Below, in pieces: positions 12,697 through 24,759 of a DNA stretch of 64,000 nt. Source of the stretch: Chrysomallon squamiferum (lineage: Eukaryota; Mollusca; Gastropoda; Neomphalida; Peltospiridae). Under the pieces are notes generated by a model. The model saw only the letters and a list, made by a program, of their open reading frames with translations. It was not told where the DNA came from and did not search any database. Each line of letters starts with the position of its first letter. Position 1 is the first letter of the stretch. The stretch lies in contig CM022676.1 of the NCBI GenBank assembly GCA_012295275.1, positions 10,823,086 through 10,887,085 of the forward strand, read 5' to 3'. Both the position numbers and the translations under genes were made by a program.

Positions 12697-13558
12697 ATAA
12701 TGATTTTTGAAGTGTCTGTGCTGTTTATCTTGATTGGCAATGATTCTGTAAAAGGTATAAATAGCAGTTAGATTCCACAGTAAATATCAGAAATTATGTT
12801 TAGGCAATGCAGAAAAAAAAAAATTGTTTCTGTGATAAGTTGATACATCATCTAATTTTTAAGTATCATTTAGTATTTTGACAAAATGCAGATATATTAA
12901 ATACAGTTTATATGTATTAATTATATATTATAGAACCTTTTTTTTACAAATCACATGAAAAAAAACCCAAAACACCAGCAGCATCTTACAAATAAAGAAT
13001 AAATTATATATATTTAAGGGGTTATTTTATAATGGTAAATGTAATTCTCATTCCACATTCAATAATAATTTTAGTAAGCAACTGAATATCTATAAGTAGA
13101 ACAAATTAGTCTTAAATAATTTAGTACATGACACATTGTATATAATCATTAAGTTCTGCAAATAAATAAGATAATTTGCTTGTGTAAACCATTAGTATTA
13201 TAAACAAACGGTAATGCAGTGCCATTTTCAGCTATTTATAATGTAGTAATTATCTCAGAGCTAACACACTGGCATAAAGACTATTCTTAAATTTGTCTCA
13301 CTATAATAAGCATTTTTTTTAAAATATATTATTTAAATTTATTATTTTTCTTTATTTTTCTTTCTTTCTTTTTTATTTTTTGACTTTTTGACATTAGCAT
13401 GGATTCAGAACGGTTATTATTATTATTTATTTTGTTTAATTATTTTATTTCACCATAGAATAAACGTAGTGCAACTAATACATGCTAATCTAATAACATG
13501 TAAAAGTAAATTATTGTGCTGAAACAATATTACATTTTTCGTCAAATGTAAATGTGAT

Positions 13559-13656
<98 letters not shown>

Positions 13657-14430
13657 ACACATTTGTAAATGTATATGCATATGCATGTATGTATAATTAT
13701 AGATGTCTGAACATTTTCGAATTTTGATTTACAGCTTGGCAATTAAAAATATCAAACTGATTATATAATTTATTTATTTATTTTATTTTATTTTATTTAT
13801 TTGTTTATTTATTATACATCTATATATTTTTCAGAAAAGGTTCTGTTGCCTAAAATTATTGTTTATGCATTAATTTTGTTCATAAAAATATCTTGTTTGA
13901 AACAATTTTCCATAACGATTACATAACCAAACAAAGACTTGTGTCTATCATTAGCTTCAACGGAAAAATATATATACCTTTCCACCATTTGTCACAGAAC
14001 TCTGTACAATAATTTAATTTTGATTGCTCTTGAACCAACATTTTATTAATTTAATTATTTGATGTAGTTTGAATGCACTGTGCATTTTTCAGGTGGTATA
14101 ACGAAGACATACATAGATTGTTTAACAGGAGCTTATCCTGGAAAGACATCAACTATTATATGCAGAGTAAATGAAAGTGTTCAAAACGGTATTCAAATAT
14201 TTCGTGGAAATGGTGATCTGGTAGTGTTTTGTAATATTGCTCACACTGTTTGTATTCCAAATGGAAGAGTCAGTGGTTATAGTGCTACCATTGACCAAAG
14301 TACAAGAGATGTCACACTTACAGTAGAGTCATTCAATCCTGAAGTAGATGTTGGAACCTGGAGATGCGCTGATGGAACACAACCTGGAGTTGGTGAAACT
14401 ACATGTTATAAATATGAATTAAGTGTGTAA
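12697..14430 (+). CDS. Gene A: small secreted single-Ig protein
   Basis: Exon 1 is 12697-12754 (ATG 12700). It follows acceptor tattttacag and encodes the signal peptide MIFEVSVLFILIGNDSVK, ending in a split Gly codon before GTATAA. The next exon is 14093-14430. It follows tttttcag and encodes one Ig domain (TSTIICRV, VCI, VGTWRCADG) ending in TAA at 14428. The spliced coding length is 393 bases, 130 residues. No membrane segment or anchor is encoded after the domain, so secretion is predicted. A second copy of the Ig exon at 14882-15219 could be used instead. An alternative reading is that the ancestral donor (phase 1, at A|GTGTGT just before the stop) once joined this exon to the anchor exons. 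The site is now a poor donor match. Confidence 0.62.
13563..13652. repeat. Compound CT/CA microsatellite
   Basis: About 27 CT units run directly into about 17 CA-type units. It lies in gene A intron 1. Confidence 0.95.
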
Positions 14431-15440
14431 ATATAAATGTACATAAATTATTTTCACTTAGAAAATAGCAGCTTAAGCCAGCTGAAATAAAATATCTTAA
14501 AATCTGACAATACCTTTACATACAAACTTGAAGGTGTCCGCAAAATAATTAAAGTAACAGGGACTCTGACTTTTCAAAATGAAAATACTTCCCACATTTC
14601 CAATGGATGAATACATTTCATATTTTAAGAAGCGTACACTCCTGCATATTTTGTGTCCATATCAGCGATTTTCCTTTATTGTAGCTTATCCCCAAAATTA
14701 ATATTAGTGAACAATTACCGAAAAGAGACGCCATATCTTGGTTCATTCAATAATTTTAATCCACGATATCTTTATTGTGTTACAAAATAATTTAACTTTC
14801 ATTGCTCTTAAACCAACATTTTGATAATCCTGAATTAATTTAATTATTTGATGTAGTTTGAATGCACTGTGCATTTTTCAGGTGGTACAACGAAGACATA
14901 CATAGATTGTTTAACAGGAGCTTATCCTGGAACGACATCAACTATTATATGTAGAGTAAATGAAAGTGTTCAAAACGGTATTCAAATATTTCGTGGAAAT
15001 GATGATCTGGTAGTGGTTTGTAATACTGCTCACACAGTTTGCATTTCAAATGGAAGAGTCAGTGGTTATAGTGCTACCATTGACCAAACTACAAGAGATG
15101 TCACACTTACAATAGAGTCATTCAATCCCGAAGTAGATGTTGGAACCTGGACATGCACTGATGGAACACAACCTGGAGTTGGTGAAACTACATGTTACAA
15201 AGCTGAGTTAAGTTTGTAATTATAAATATACCTAAATTATTTATAATTGAAAAATAAGATCTTAAGCAAACTGAAATAAAATGTCTTAAAATTTTACAAT
15301 ACATTTACATACATTTTGAAGATGTCAGAAAAGTAGTTAAAATAACAGGGACTCTGACTTTTCAAAATGAAAATACTTCCCACATTTCCAAAGGATGAGT
15401 ACATTTCATATTTTAAGAAGCGTACACTATTGTATATTTT
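14020..15440 (+). repeat. Tandem segmental duplication of the gene A Ig exon
   Basis: Two direct units, about 14020-14670 and 14800-15440, share the Ig exon, about 70 bases of upstream intron (ttgatgtagtttgaatgc) and more than 200 bases downstream (gggactctgacttttcaaaa). The duplication is DNA-level and includes flanks, so it is not a retrocopy. Confidence 0.8.
14882..15219 (+). CDS. Gene A alternative terminal Ig exon (tandem copy 2)
   Basis: This is a 338-base exon with the same acceptor context (gcatttttcag), length and stop position as 14093-14430, 789 bases away. The proteins differ at 12 positions in my alignment (e.g. Lys/Thr, Gly/Asp, Phe/Val, Arg/Thr before the closing Cys), against 6 silent codon changes. 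It is open and would splice in frame to the signal exon at 12697. Each copy has its own stop, so only one can be the last coding exon of a transcript. Confidence 0.6.
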
Positions 15441-16599
15441 GTGAACTAAGTAAATAATCAAACAATAAAAATCACAACTCAAATGAATTTGACATACATA
15501 TGCACTCTTATTTACAAACATGTACATATAATTATCCTTATTGATATATTTTTTGGTCTTTGATTAAACGACCTTCAAATTACAAATAGGATGATTGGCT
15601 CGATACACTCATTTGTAAGCAAAAACCCACCAATTAGAGAACTTTAACAGTTTACTACAACAATTCTTTGGCGACTGTCTGCAGTTATGTAAAGAGGCCT
15701 TACACAGATGATCAGTCTTCGTAATCAACAACCCATTATTCTGTAATTACTCAGTGAAACAGTACATTGACCATTCCAATGCTTTGAGTTTTCAATGACT
15801 AATTTCAATTAAATTAGTGGTCTTGGAATGCCAAACAACTTTGAGTAATAGAGGTTTTCGAGTTATTGGCATCTGCATTTTCGAAGATAAGTATTACCAG
15901 TGTATAAAAAGGAATTTGTGGGGATAAAAGACTTTCTCTTGAAGAGGCAGAAGTGTTTGAAAGATAAACAATTGAAATTTTAAAACTGGATTGTGTATAT
16001 GTATGCATATATGTATGGGTTTATAGACAGACAGAGAGATAGACAGATAGATAGATAGATAGATAGATATCTGCTATCAACTATTTTACGATTATCAAAG
16101 TTGTTAGATTTGTGGTAATTAAAGTACTGTGGAAGAAATAATAGTTTGACTTCTGATTAATCCGAAATGACAAGCTGCAACTGTATTGACAGTTTGTCAC
16201 ATCGAAATAAAATTTTCCGAATTACAAAAATGATTTATTTGATGAGCTCTTAAGAAACATTTAATTTTTTATTTAAACATATTACACATTTCTTTCAGGA
16301 TTAACTAGCAATGTCGAAAATAGATTTTCCGACAACAGCCACACATCTGGCAAACTTCTATCTTTTCAAATTCCACGCACAAGTACTTCATACAAAACAA
16401 CAAAATTGTCAGAACACTTCTTGCGACATGACTTTTTGTTATCCACTTCGAAGTCGTCATTTCGGCAGATGTTGGCGCCATTGACTCCGATTATTTTATC
16501 GCACCTTTGAGAATGCCCACGTTATCTCCAGTCGTATTCATTCAGGGTTGAGTGTGTCGTGTTCCCAATTCTGTTGATCAAACAAACAAAAGGCAGTAT

Positions 16600-17260
16600 G
16601 CTAGGACAATGATATTTTCAAGCGGCCTCGATTGAAAAGTCATTAAAAAGCTTTGGTGTGTTCGCCTTATCTGTTCACGGAAAAGGCTCAAAACATATGA
16701 AAGGTGTATGAAACATGGTCCCTATTTTTGGAACCTACTGGATTCTAGTGTAGGAGAAGAGAGGCCCTATGTAAGTTCACTCAGCATGGTGCTGACATAT
16801 ATTTGTTAGAACGTTTAATGCAAGTAGTAGTGATCTGAGTAGAAGTGGGCTTCTGCAGATGTCCATGGATGGCTCATCAGTAAACTGGTCATTTCAAATC
16901 AAACTAGAAAATTCTTACACTTTTCAGTATGACCTTCGCCTTCTGAAAATAGGTACTGTGACTGACTGGCTGTAGAGATTCTTCTTTAGCATTTGTTGCA
17001 ATTTGTTTTGAAAAGTCTCGTCAGGTCTAGGAACGTGGCTTGCCTACATCCAATACTATTGGCCAGTTACCAGGATCAGTGCAGAACCAAAATGAAACGA
17101 CTGTTGGAACATTTGATAAACCGAAACGTGATGAAGATTCTGATGGTGATGTGGTATTTCCCAGCCTGATCGACTTCTAAAGAAATATTGTTGGGCAGCC
17201 AGGAAATATCTTGGTTTAAGGAATTTCAGCATCAGGTTGTGTGTATCACCAGGTGGATAC
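16600..17260 (+). mobile_element. Decayed hAT-like transposase relic
   Basis: One frame contains LLQMSMDGSSVNWSF, which resembles the SMDGPNVNW motif of a hAT-like transposase group in animal genomes, followed by a LLKIGT stretch. Stops and frame changes are frequent and no terminal repeats were found. The relic sits where gene A has lost its first anchor exon. The family call is from motif memory only. Confidence 0.4.
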
Positions 17261-17960
17261 TTTGATGTATGAAACTAAGAGTCGGGACAAAGCATTTGAA
17301 AAGCTCTGGGAATTGGGGGTACATCCGGGTGTCTGTTCAGGAAGGTTGTTCTGGCATGAAGAACACATAGTGAAGCTCAAGTTAATGGGTTGATAAATTG
17401 AAAAAAGTATGTTTTGTTTATAATGCATGCTTAATAAAATTTTCTGATCAAGATTTTAATAAAGCAAAGTCAAAATCTGGGGTATATAGTGATATTCTGA
17501 TACTAAAGTCAAATGTCTTGAGGCACCAGGGCAACGAAAGAAAAAATTTGGAGAAGACTACTGATGAAAAAACCGAAGCACTCATTTTAGTTTCATGAAA
17601 AGTACTTATAGAATTTTCGTTAAAGTTAGTTTCCTTTTTAACTGATTTAAAAACAAAGAAGAAGAAGAAGAAGAAGAAGACAACAGAAATGCAACAATAA
17701 ACTTAATCTAATTATAGTTTACCCTTCTTTTCTATGAAACTGTCTTCTTTCTGTGTCTTTGTGCAAAAATATTTGTATTATCTGTATTTACATATGAGCT
17801 TATATCAGTATATATAATGTTATGCATATATGTATATTATGTCTATATATTTATCATTTATCTTTTGTTTTATGTCGTTCATGTATCTTTCTGTGCTACT
17901 CTATAAGCTTTATAATTCTTTGTTTATTATTTTTGTTTCATATTTATATATTTTCTTCAG

Positions 17961-17997
17961 GCTGATCAACACTTTGGTCATCACTGGTTTCCTGTAG
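17961..17997 (+). pseudogene. Gene A: orphan GPI-type terminal exon
   Basis: After acceptor ttttcttcag the sequence encodes LINTLVITGFL and stop (TAG 17995). It matches exon 38703-38739 of gene B almost residue for residue. The partner 55-base exon that should lie about 0.4 kb upstream is absent. Homology with B resumes only near 17.7 kb, downstream of unrelated sequence. It is therefore probably unusable. Confidence 0.5.
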
Positions 17998-18095
17998 AGC
18001 TGTACAATCCTCACAGATAGATAAACACTGAGTTAGGAGATACAGCAAATACTGACAACAATCTAAATTATATTCTTGTTTCTTTCTTTGGGTTT

Positions 18096-18097
<2 letters not shown>

Positions 18098-18149
<52 letters not shown>

Positions 18150-18215
18150 TATTATTATTATTATTATTATTAGTAGTAGTAGTAATAGTAGTATTTAGTA
18201 TTAGTATTAGTATTA
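18098..18215. repeat. TAA/ATT compound microsatellite in the gene A 3' block
   Basis: A taa run switches to att at about 18149, then degenerate tagt/tatt steps. It is positionally equivalent to 1477 and 38849. Confidence 0.92.
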
Positions 18216-18689
18216 TTACTCTATAATTGGAGAGAATGTAAATTGTCCAGGCAGTAATAGAAAAATTGTTATTCACATTATAGTTATTAGTTAAGTAATA
18301 ATTATTAATTTTCAGTTTATATTTTGTAAGCAAAGGGTGAATTAATATATAGCTGTAAAACACTAGTTAGAATGATAAATCAGAAGTAATTGGTTAGTTA
18401 GAATGCTGCTACGTTTTCAGTACATTTCGAAGAAAAATGTCTAAGTTTTGAAGCAACTTTTTTCTCTTGAACACAATTAAGATTAAATGTGTGTTACAAC
18501 TTTTATTAATTAGTAATATTTTAGTTATTAACATGTTGATATATTTATATAATTACTGAAATTCATTGATAATGTAATTCGTAATGTTCTAGATTTAAAT
18601 AGTTTCACATTTCAGCTACGATAATATCTCTTTTTTCTCTTTGTTTCTATTATTTTAACAGAATCTTTTCTGTGTTTGAATACTAACAT

Positions 18690-19119
18690 GCTTAATGGTA
18701 TATGTTGTTTCGAAATTCTTTGTTAATGGTGAAATGTTTTAATATCACTGTCCATGTACGTTATTTTATTTTACTGACGATTAATTTCAACTATGATGCT
18801 ACCTACTTTACGGTTTCTATTTGTTTTATTTTTTATTTTTATTTTTATTTTTTTTATATTATATTAATCGACTGTTTTCACTGTTTGATCTTAAGTTTTT
18901 CTTTTACAGTTTTTAATGCTTTGTATTCGTTTGAAAAAGTTATTAAAATTTTATGATTTGGTTATTCTTACATTTGTTATTTTAAATATATGTTTAGCGA
19001 GAGAGATAGGTGCAAATGTCCACAACATAGATTATTAATTAGTTATTTCAGCTTATATGACAATTAGGTTTAAAATTTCCCAAGTACGAAAAAAAAAATG
19101 ATACTAACAAAGCAGGACA

Positions 19120-19180
<61 letters not shown>

Positions 19181-19838
19181 TAAATAAGAAGTAAATAGAG
19201 TAAAAAAAGTCAGAAACTTAATAGACTTTTTATTTCAATTATTATTATTTTATTTTTATTATTATTATTTGACAAAAAGATTCGGACTACATCTCATTAT
19301 TAATGGATTAGCAAGGATAAACCAGAATTTTGCTGCACCTGTCCGATGTGTTCTTTGTGCTCATGTATCAGGAATCAGACATGATGAGACTACATTCAAA
19401 GCTTCTCCACAAGGGAAACAGCCTTGGAACTCTGGGATAAATATGTCCCAGCTATTAAAGACGTGGGGAAATATCTGCTCAAGTGTTATGAAAATATTAT
19501 CATACCATCATGCACATGTATTATACTGAATTCTCTTTATTTACACCGATACTTTATGATTGATTTCTTCTAGCAGCTAAATTCACTAAATGGAAATTAT
19601 TCGTGTAACTGTTATATAACAGTATAATGCATGCTGTTTTAAAATATTTATCGAATCCATTTTTTTATTTTTTATTTATTTTATTTTATTCTATTTTTTT
19701 TTTTTTTTGTCTACATATTAGCGAAAAGAAATTCAAATCAAGGCATATCATCTCAAAGGTTAACTTGAAAATAGATATCTAAGGAATTGCTCTTATAAAC
19801 TCGAATAATAATAATAATAACAATAACAACAACAACAA

Positions 19839-19888
<50 letters not shown>

Positions 19889-20847
19889 TCATATTTTGTG
19901 TTACAATCTATCTGTTAGCTAAATCAGTTTTTGTTGTATATTATTATAAATTATTTAAATTTTTCTGTATATGTCCGTGTTTTATATCAAATTTATTACA
20001 ACAGCATAACTGTTGTGTAAAACATTCAACGACCAGCACGCCATGACGTCACTTTTAAACAGCCTGACTATGAACTTTCGTTAGTGGTCCGCATATGTTT
20101 GTTCTGTATGTTCCATTAATAATATATATATGAGTTCTGATGTTGGTAAGCATGAACAGTGATATGCTTTTGTGATAGTCCAGTAAAAAATGGTCATCAA
20201 AATAAAATGCACAAAACCAATTTCTAAGATTCAGCATGATCACGTAACATTCCAGTTATATATAGCTGAAAAATTCTCTGTTATTTTTTTTCTAGGTAAT
20301 TTATATTCAGCTTAAAATATAGGACAAGTTCAAATCTGTAAAGCTGTTTTTGAATTCTGATTAATAAATATGATTAAAATAATCTGCTTTCATTTTCACC
20401 CGGATTGTAAAACAAATTAGTTGCAATCAATAATTTATATTTATATTTTTTATTTTTTTAAATGTTTTTATCGGTAAATAGACAGAAACGCGCAAAAATA
20501 TTACCAAACATAACAATTTCACTACAAAAAACTACTTGCATATATATTTATTTTGTAAGGTTATTGTGGACGTAAAAATAATAAAAATAATTTGAAAATT
20601 CTGTTTTACCTGTTTTGCCTGTAATTTGTGGGAGAGAAATGATATTTACTGATAAAAGAGTTACGTATATATTGTAAGTGACAATTAACAGGTAAAGTAA
20701 AAAAAAATCACCCCCAACCCCCCCACCTCAAACCTACCTGTCGGCTTGGATTTATTTAAATGAGTATCTTTAGATGTACAGTAAAGTTCGTTTTCTTCCA
20801 ATACTAGATAAAACAGAAGGAAAAAAGAAGGAATATTAACTGACAGG

Positions 20848-20880
<33 letters not shown>

Positions 20881-21050
20881 GCATATAGATGCATATATAT
20901 TAAAAAATAAATAAGTGAATAAATAAATAAAACATTTTTAGTAAATCTTTTAATAAAGATTTAAGTTAAAATTAAATACATGAATATTAATTATTAATTA
21001 TATATTTCAGTGAAATCTTCAATAAGACATTGGAAACCGACCATATTAAC
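18690..21050. other. Intergenic DNA between genes A and B
   Basis: It holds TAA runs at 19122-19180 and 19840-19888 and a TA run at 20848-20878. An 86-codon open frame at 19269-19529 has ordinary codon variety but no domain I recognise, and no intron signals support it. Confidence 0.45.
19122..19180. repeat. TAA microsatellite
   Basis: About 19 units in intergenic DNA between A and B. Confidence 0.95.
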
Positions 21051-22110
21051 TTGTTCCCCTATGCAGGAACAGTGGGCGGTCCGCCCTTCGCCTTTCTGGG
21101 GCCGTCCTTGTGCCCGAAATTCAGAATGTGCCCGAAATTCAGAATATGACCGCCAGTTGTTTGCCTAAATTCTCGATAAAAGTTGCCGATAATTACTGCA
21201 AATTTGCATAAAGTCCCTCTATAATTATTGTCGTCTGCAGGCATTAGTTTGTCAAGCAAACAACACTTTTTAGCGCTAATAAGCATACGACATTTTTTTA
21301 ACTCTAATAAACAAATACGAATTTTCTTCATTATCAGTTGTTAACGATATCATTTAACAGCAGTATATCAATGTAATTGATCAACATAGTTATAAACATC
21401 CATTCTTGCAGGTTAAGTTTTATTTGTTGTATCTAGCTTTTCTGTCATTTTCTAAATAACTTTCTTTATCCCCCAAATTATGGACCCGGCCATTTTATAT
21501 AAGTTCAATAAAATTTAAAGAAATTATAATGGTTTAACTGATTCGGAAAGAAGGGATATTTCTATTGAATTTATATTATAGTGATAACGAAATGCAGGTT
21601 TTTTTTTTGTCGATTATGTGCAGTTAATTACCAGTGTTCCTTAAGTAAATTGTGAGGGGTATGACCTACTTCATCAACATTTTTGAATTTTTCAAATCCG
21701 TAAGTTTTTCATCATAAAACTTCAAACGATGGAAACACTTCGGTCAAAATATGGCGTTTGTTTCTTTGTTGATTTCCCCCCCCAAAAAAAATTAAATAAA
21801 TTTATTACTGTAACATTTCATTCAATTCTGTAATTCTGATGATAAGTACTGTCGTTCTTATCGACCGTCATGGCGAATGAAATTCAATAGAAATAGCCCT
21901 TCTTTCCGAATCAGTTAAACCATTATAATTTCTTTAAATTTTATTGAACTTATATAATTAAACCAAGTTAATATTCTAGATAATATATGTTGGGAGTTTA
22001 CTGATCATTATCTTCTTGTTGGCGAGTTTTGACCAAATAGGTTTTTGCCGACCACAATTTCAATCTTAAATCTAGCTCACGTAATCTAGATGACGTCATT
22101 GGACGATGTC
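21050..22110 (-). repeat. Dispersed element, copy 2 of the inverted pair
   Basis: This is the inverse of 7780-8740, about 12.3 kb away; the pair brackets gene A. This copy contains near-perfect 77-bp inverted repeats (separate entry). The 5'-most part has a doubled gtgcccgaaattcagaat. Confidence 0.6.
21496..21956. mobile_element. MITE-like element with 77-bp inverted repeats
   Basis: 21496-21572 and 21880-21956 are reverse complements at 76 of 77 bases in my reading, separated by 307 bases. The arms start tatataagttcaataaaa and include gattcggaaagaag. The interior has no coding potential. The termini and target duplication are unclear, so the superfamily is not assigned. Confidence 0.65.
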
Positions 22111-22119
22111 CATATTTAG

Positions 22120-22172
22120 AGAACGACTCGGTATTACTGCTGCTTCTTTTAAACACAATTTATTTGATTTAT

Positions 22173-22206
<34 letters not shown>

Positions 22207-23900
22207 ATTATTATTATTATGATTATTATTATTCTGAATTGTTGATAGTACTTTCTATAGTTAAGATGTCATTATACTTATCAAGACACTTTCATTTGAT
22301 TATCTTGAACATTTAACGATATACTGCCATTTCTTTGCCATTCAGTCATTGTCAGTGAAAGAGATTTGATGAATTAATGGCTAAAACAATAGGAAAAACA
22401 AAAAATATAACAACAACAACAACAACAAAAAAAGACAGGCGATTTTAAATATAATTCAATATGCCCAGAACGTCTGTATTTATCAATCTACTTCAATTAT
22501 TTTATTGTTTGCTTAGTGCTCTTTGTAATACCATCAAAATATCTTTACCGATAAATGTTTTCTAAATTCTAATTTTATTGTAAAACAAATTGTTAACACT
22601 TTATGCTGGGTTTCGTGATAAAAATATTGGTATTTGACTGAATGTTTATTTTTATTCTACGTGAGAAGATTAAATGTTTATAATTATAGTAATATATAAT
22701 TAATTAGTTATAACATTAGCTAATGTAGAATTGTAATCCCGTGCCGTCATCTTAACACCACGAACATTTCATACAATTATCATGCGTTTTAAAGAATATT
22801 TTAAGATTTAATGAACTTCGATCAAAATATTTGTTTCAGTAAAGATAGAAGCAATCGACTGAAATTAGAAGACTTTCAGGAACATAAAATTTTCATTATT
22901 TTCTTATTGTTTTGGTAGAAGAGATCCTCACTCGCTAATGCCGGGTGAAGAAACTTTGTCGTGTTGCGGTGACGAATTTTGGAGAAAAGAAACGAAAATT
23001 GTTATAGTTAACAAAAACTGCATCCATGATCGCTACTTTCGCCGATATATTTTAAATTCCTTCCAAACTAGTTGAATAAAATTATTATTCAAGTGCCATT
23101 ACTTTCTATTTTACTCACACACCTTGGTACCGTTCTCTGCAATCGTGGCTTATCGCTTTGCTTTTAACTAGTGTAACTCCTTTTCAACCTAAAAGCTTTA
23201 ATATTATTTTTTTTCAAGACAGTGTCACGGGATCCAATCAAAACAGCAGTAACGGACCCTAAATTCAGATTTCCATGTAACCGAGATGAAAACCCATCAT
23301 GGATCGAGTAGGCTGATAACCAAATTGGATTTGCTCTAGGAGTAAAATAACAGATAGGATTTTATATTATTAACTGTTTTATTAACATGTTTAAGTTTAC
23401 TAGAAACAACATATACAACATCATTTCTGAATCTGTAGTTGCGCTATAGCTGACAAATTACTACAACATTAACAGTGAATAACAATATTTGATGTTTGTA
23501 GCATACCAGAACTAATAAACATGATTATATTTATTAATTACAATTACTCTGAATACACACTAAAAATCACATAAACGGGATTAATTTTTATGCCGCTTGC
23601 AATTTGATAAGGATTTTCGTACTGAACCTCAAGTTGTCTAATGGGGAGTTATGCGAACTCAGTAATATTATTAATTACATTAACATCTAGTTTTCCGACT
23701 CTGGTTGAATAGCCAAATTCATAACCTCTCAAGAGAGTTATCTCCCACTGAAAATTAACAAAAAAATAAAAAACACTGTTAAAATCTAGTGCTTTTTCTC
23801 TCAAATGCAGATTGTAGAGGTCAGAATATTTGGTGGTTCTTTAATAAGAATTCTATATTTTATTAACAAAATCAGTTTATATTAAACTGTCAGATTTATT
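22120..23900. other. Intergenic DNA upstream of gene B
   Basis: A TG run lies at 22173-22202. No exon or mobile element was recognised. The gene B promoter should lie near its 3' end. Confidence 0.45.
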
Positions 23901-23968
23901 TCAGTGTGACGAAGCGTTCACGTTTCGTGCGATTAAATACAAAGACTGAGACTGTAAAATTACATTAA

Positions 23969-24047
23969 ATGAGTTGCGCCATGTCGGATATTGGGAAGTT
24001 GTGTCTGTTTCTTACATTATTCTTCAGCGAGTCCGAAATTATTTCAG
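23969..24047 (+). CDS. Gene B exon 1: signal peptide
   Basis: ATG at 23969, with a second in-frame ATG at 23981. It encodes MSCAMSDIGKLCLFLTLFF and onwards, a hydrophobic leader, ending with a split Gly codon before donor GTATTG. The later ATG gives the more compact signal peptide; either start keeps the frame. A possible acceptor (ttatttcag) lies about 65 bases upstream. Confidence 0.6.
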
Positions 24048-24759
24048 GTATTGTTAAAAATAGAATATATATATATATATATTATATATTTACTGTTAAA
24101 ATGTGAGTGTTAAGAACTTAAGTGATGTGGGTTTTCAACAACAACGTGAACAACAAAAATACACACATGCAATGCTATCATTCACTGCATTATATCTTTA
24201 TATTTTTAATAACTTAGAGGTTGTATAACGTATGCTTTTCTTTTTAGTGTTCTGACTTACAGTTTTAAATCATACTAAATAATATTTTTTTGCCATGAAT
24301 TCTTTATGATCTAGTAGTACTAATACTACGTACTAGTAATATATTTCTGAATTATTATTATTATTATTAGTAGTAGTATTCACGTTAATTAACTGTTCAT
24401 ATAAGTACTGTAACATGAAAATTCGCGTGATAGTGAAGGCCTCAGAAACCACAGTTATGATCAAAAGCTCATAAGTCTAAAGGTGTCATTGTTAGTCCCA
24501 GTGTTTTCAGTTTAAAAAAACAACAAAAACAAAACTGTTTTCTGTTTCATGTTTTTGTAAACTGTTTCATTTCCTTTTCGAGAATAAATTATGTTATAAA
24601 ACACGGTCACGACAGTGACTGAAAATCACAGGAGAAAATGATATTTATTCAAGATTCTTCTTTAACTAACTGAAACAACCTTTGTTGTATCCATTTACAT
24701 ACAGCATGGCAAGTCACTTTGTGTTTTGCTTTCTCAGACTGTCTCTTCTGTTATTAAGT

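Larger units (their letters stand above)
15600..18690 (+). repeat. 3' region of gene A homologous to that of gene B
   Basis: The stretch 15640-16010 resembles 37890-38200 (e.g. ctttgagttttc, taatttcaattaaatta). The stretch 17720-18680 resembles 38430-39440, including the terminal anchor exon and the microsatellite that follows tttctttctttgggtttta. The segment between (about 16.1-17.7 kb) has no counterpart in B and holds a transposon-like relic. This marks A and B as tandem paralogues about 21 kb apart. Confidence 0.6.
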
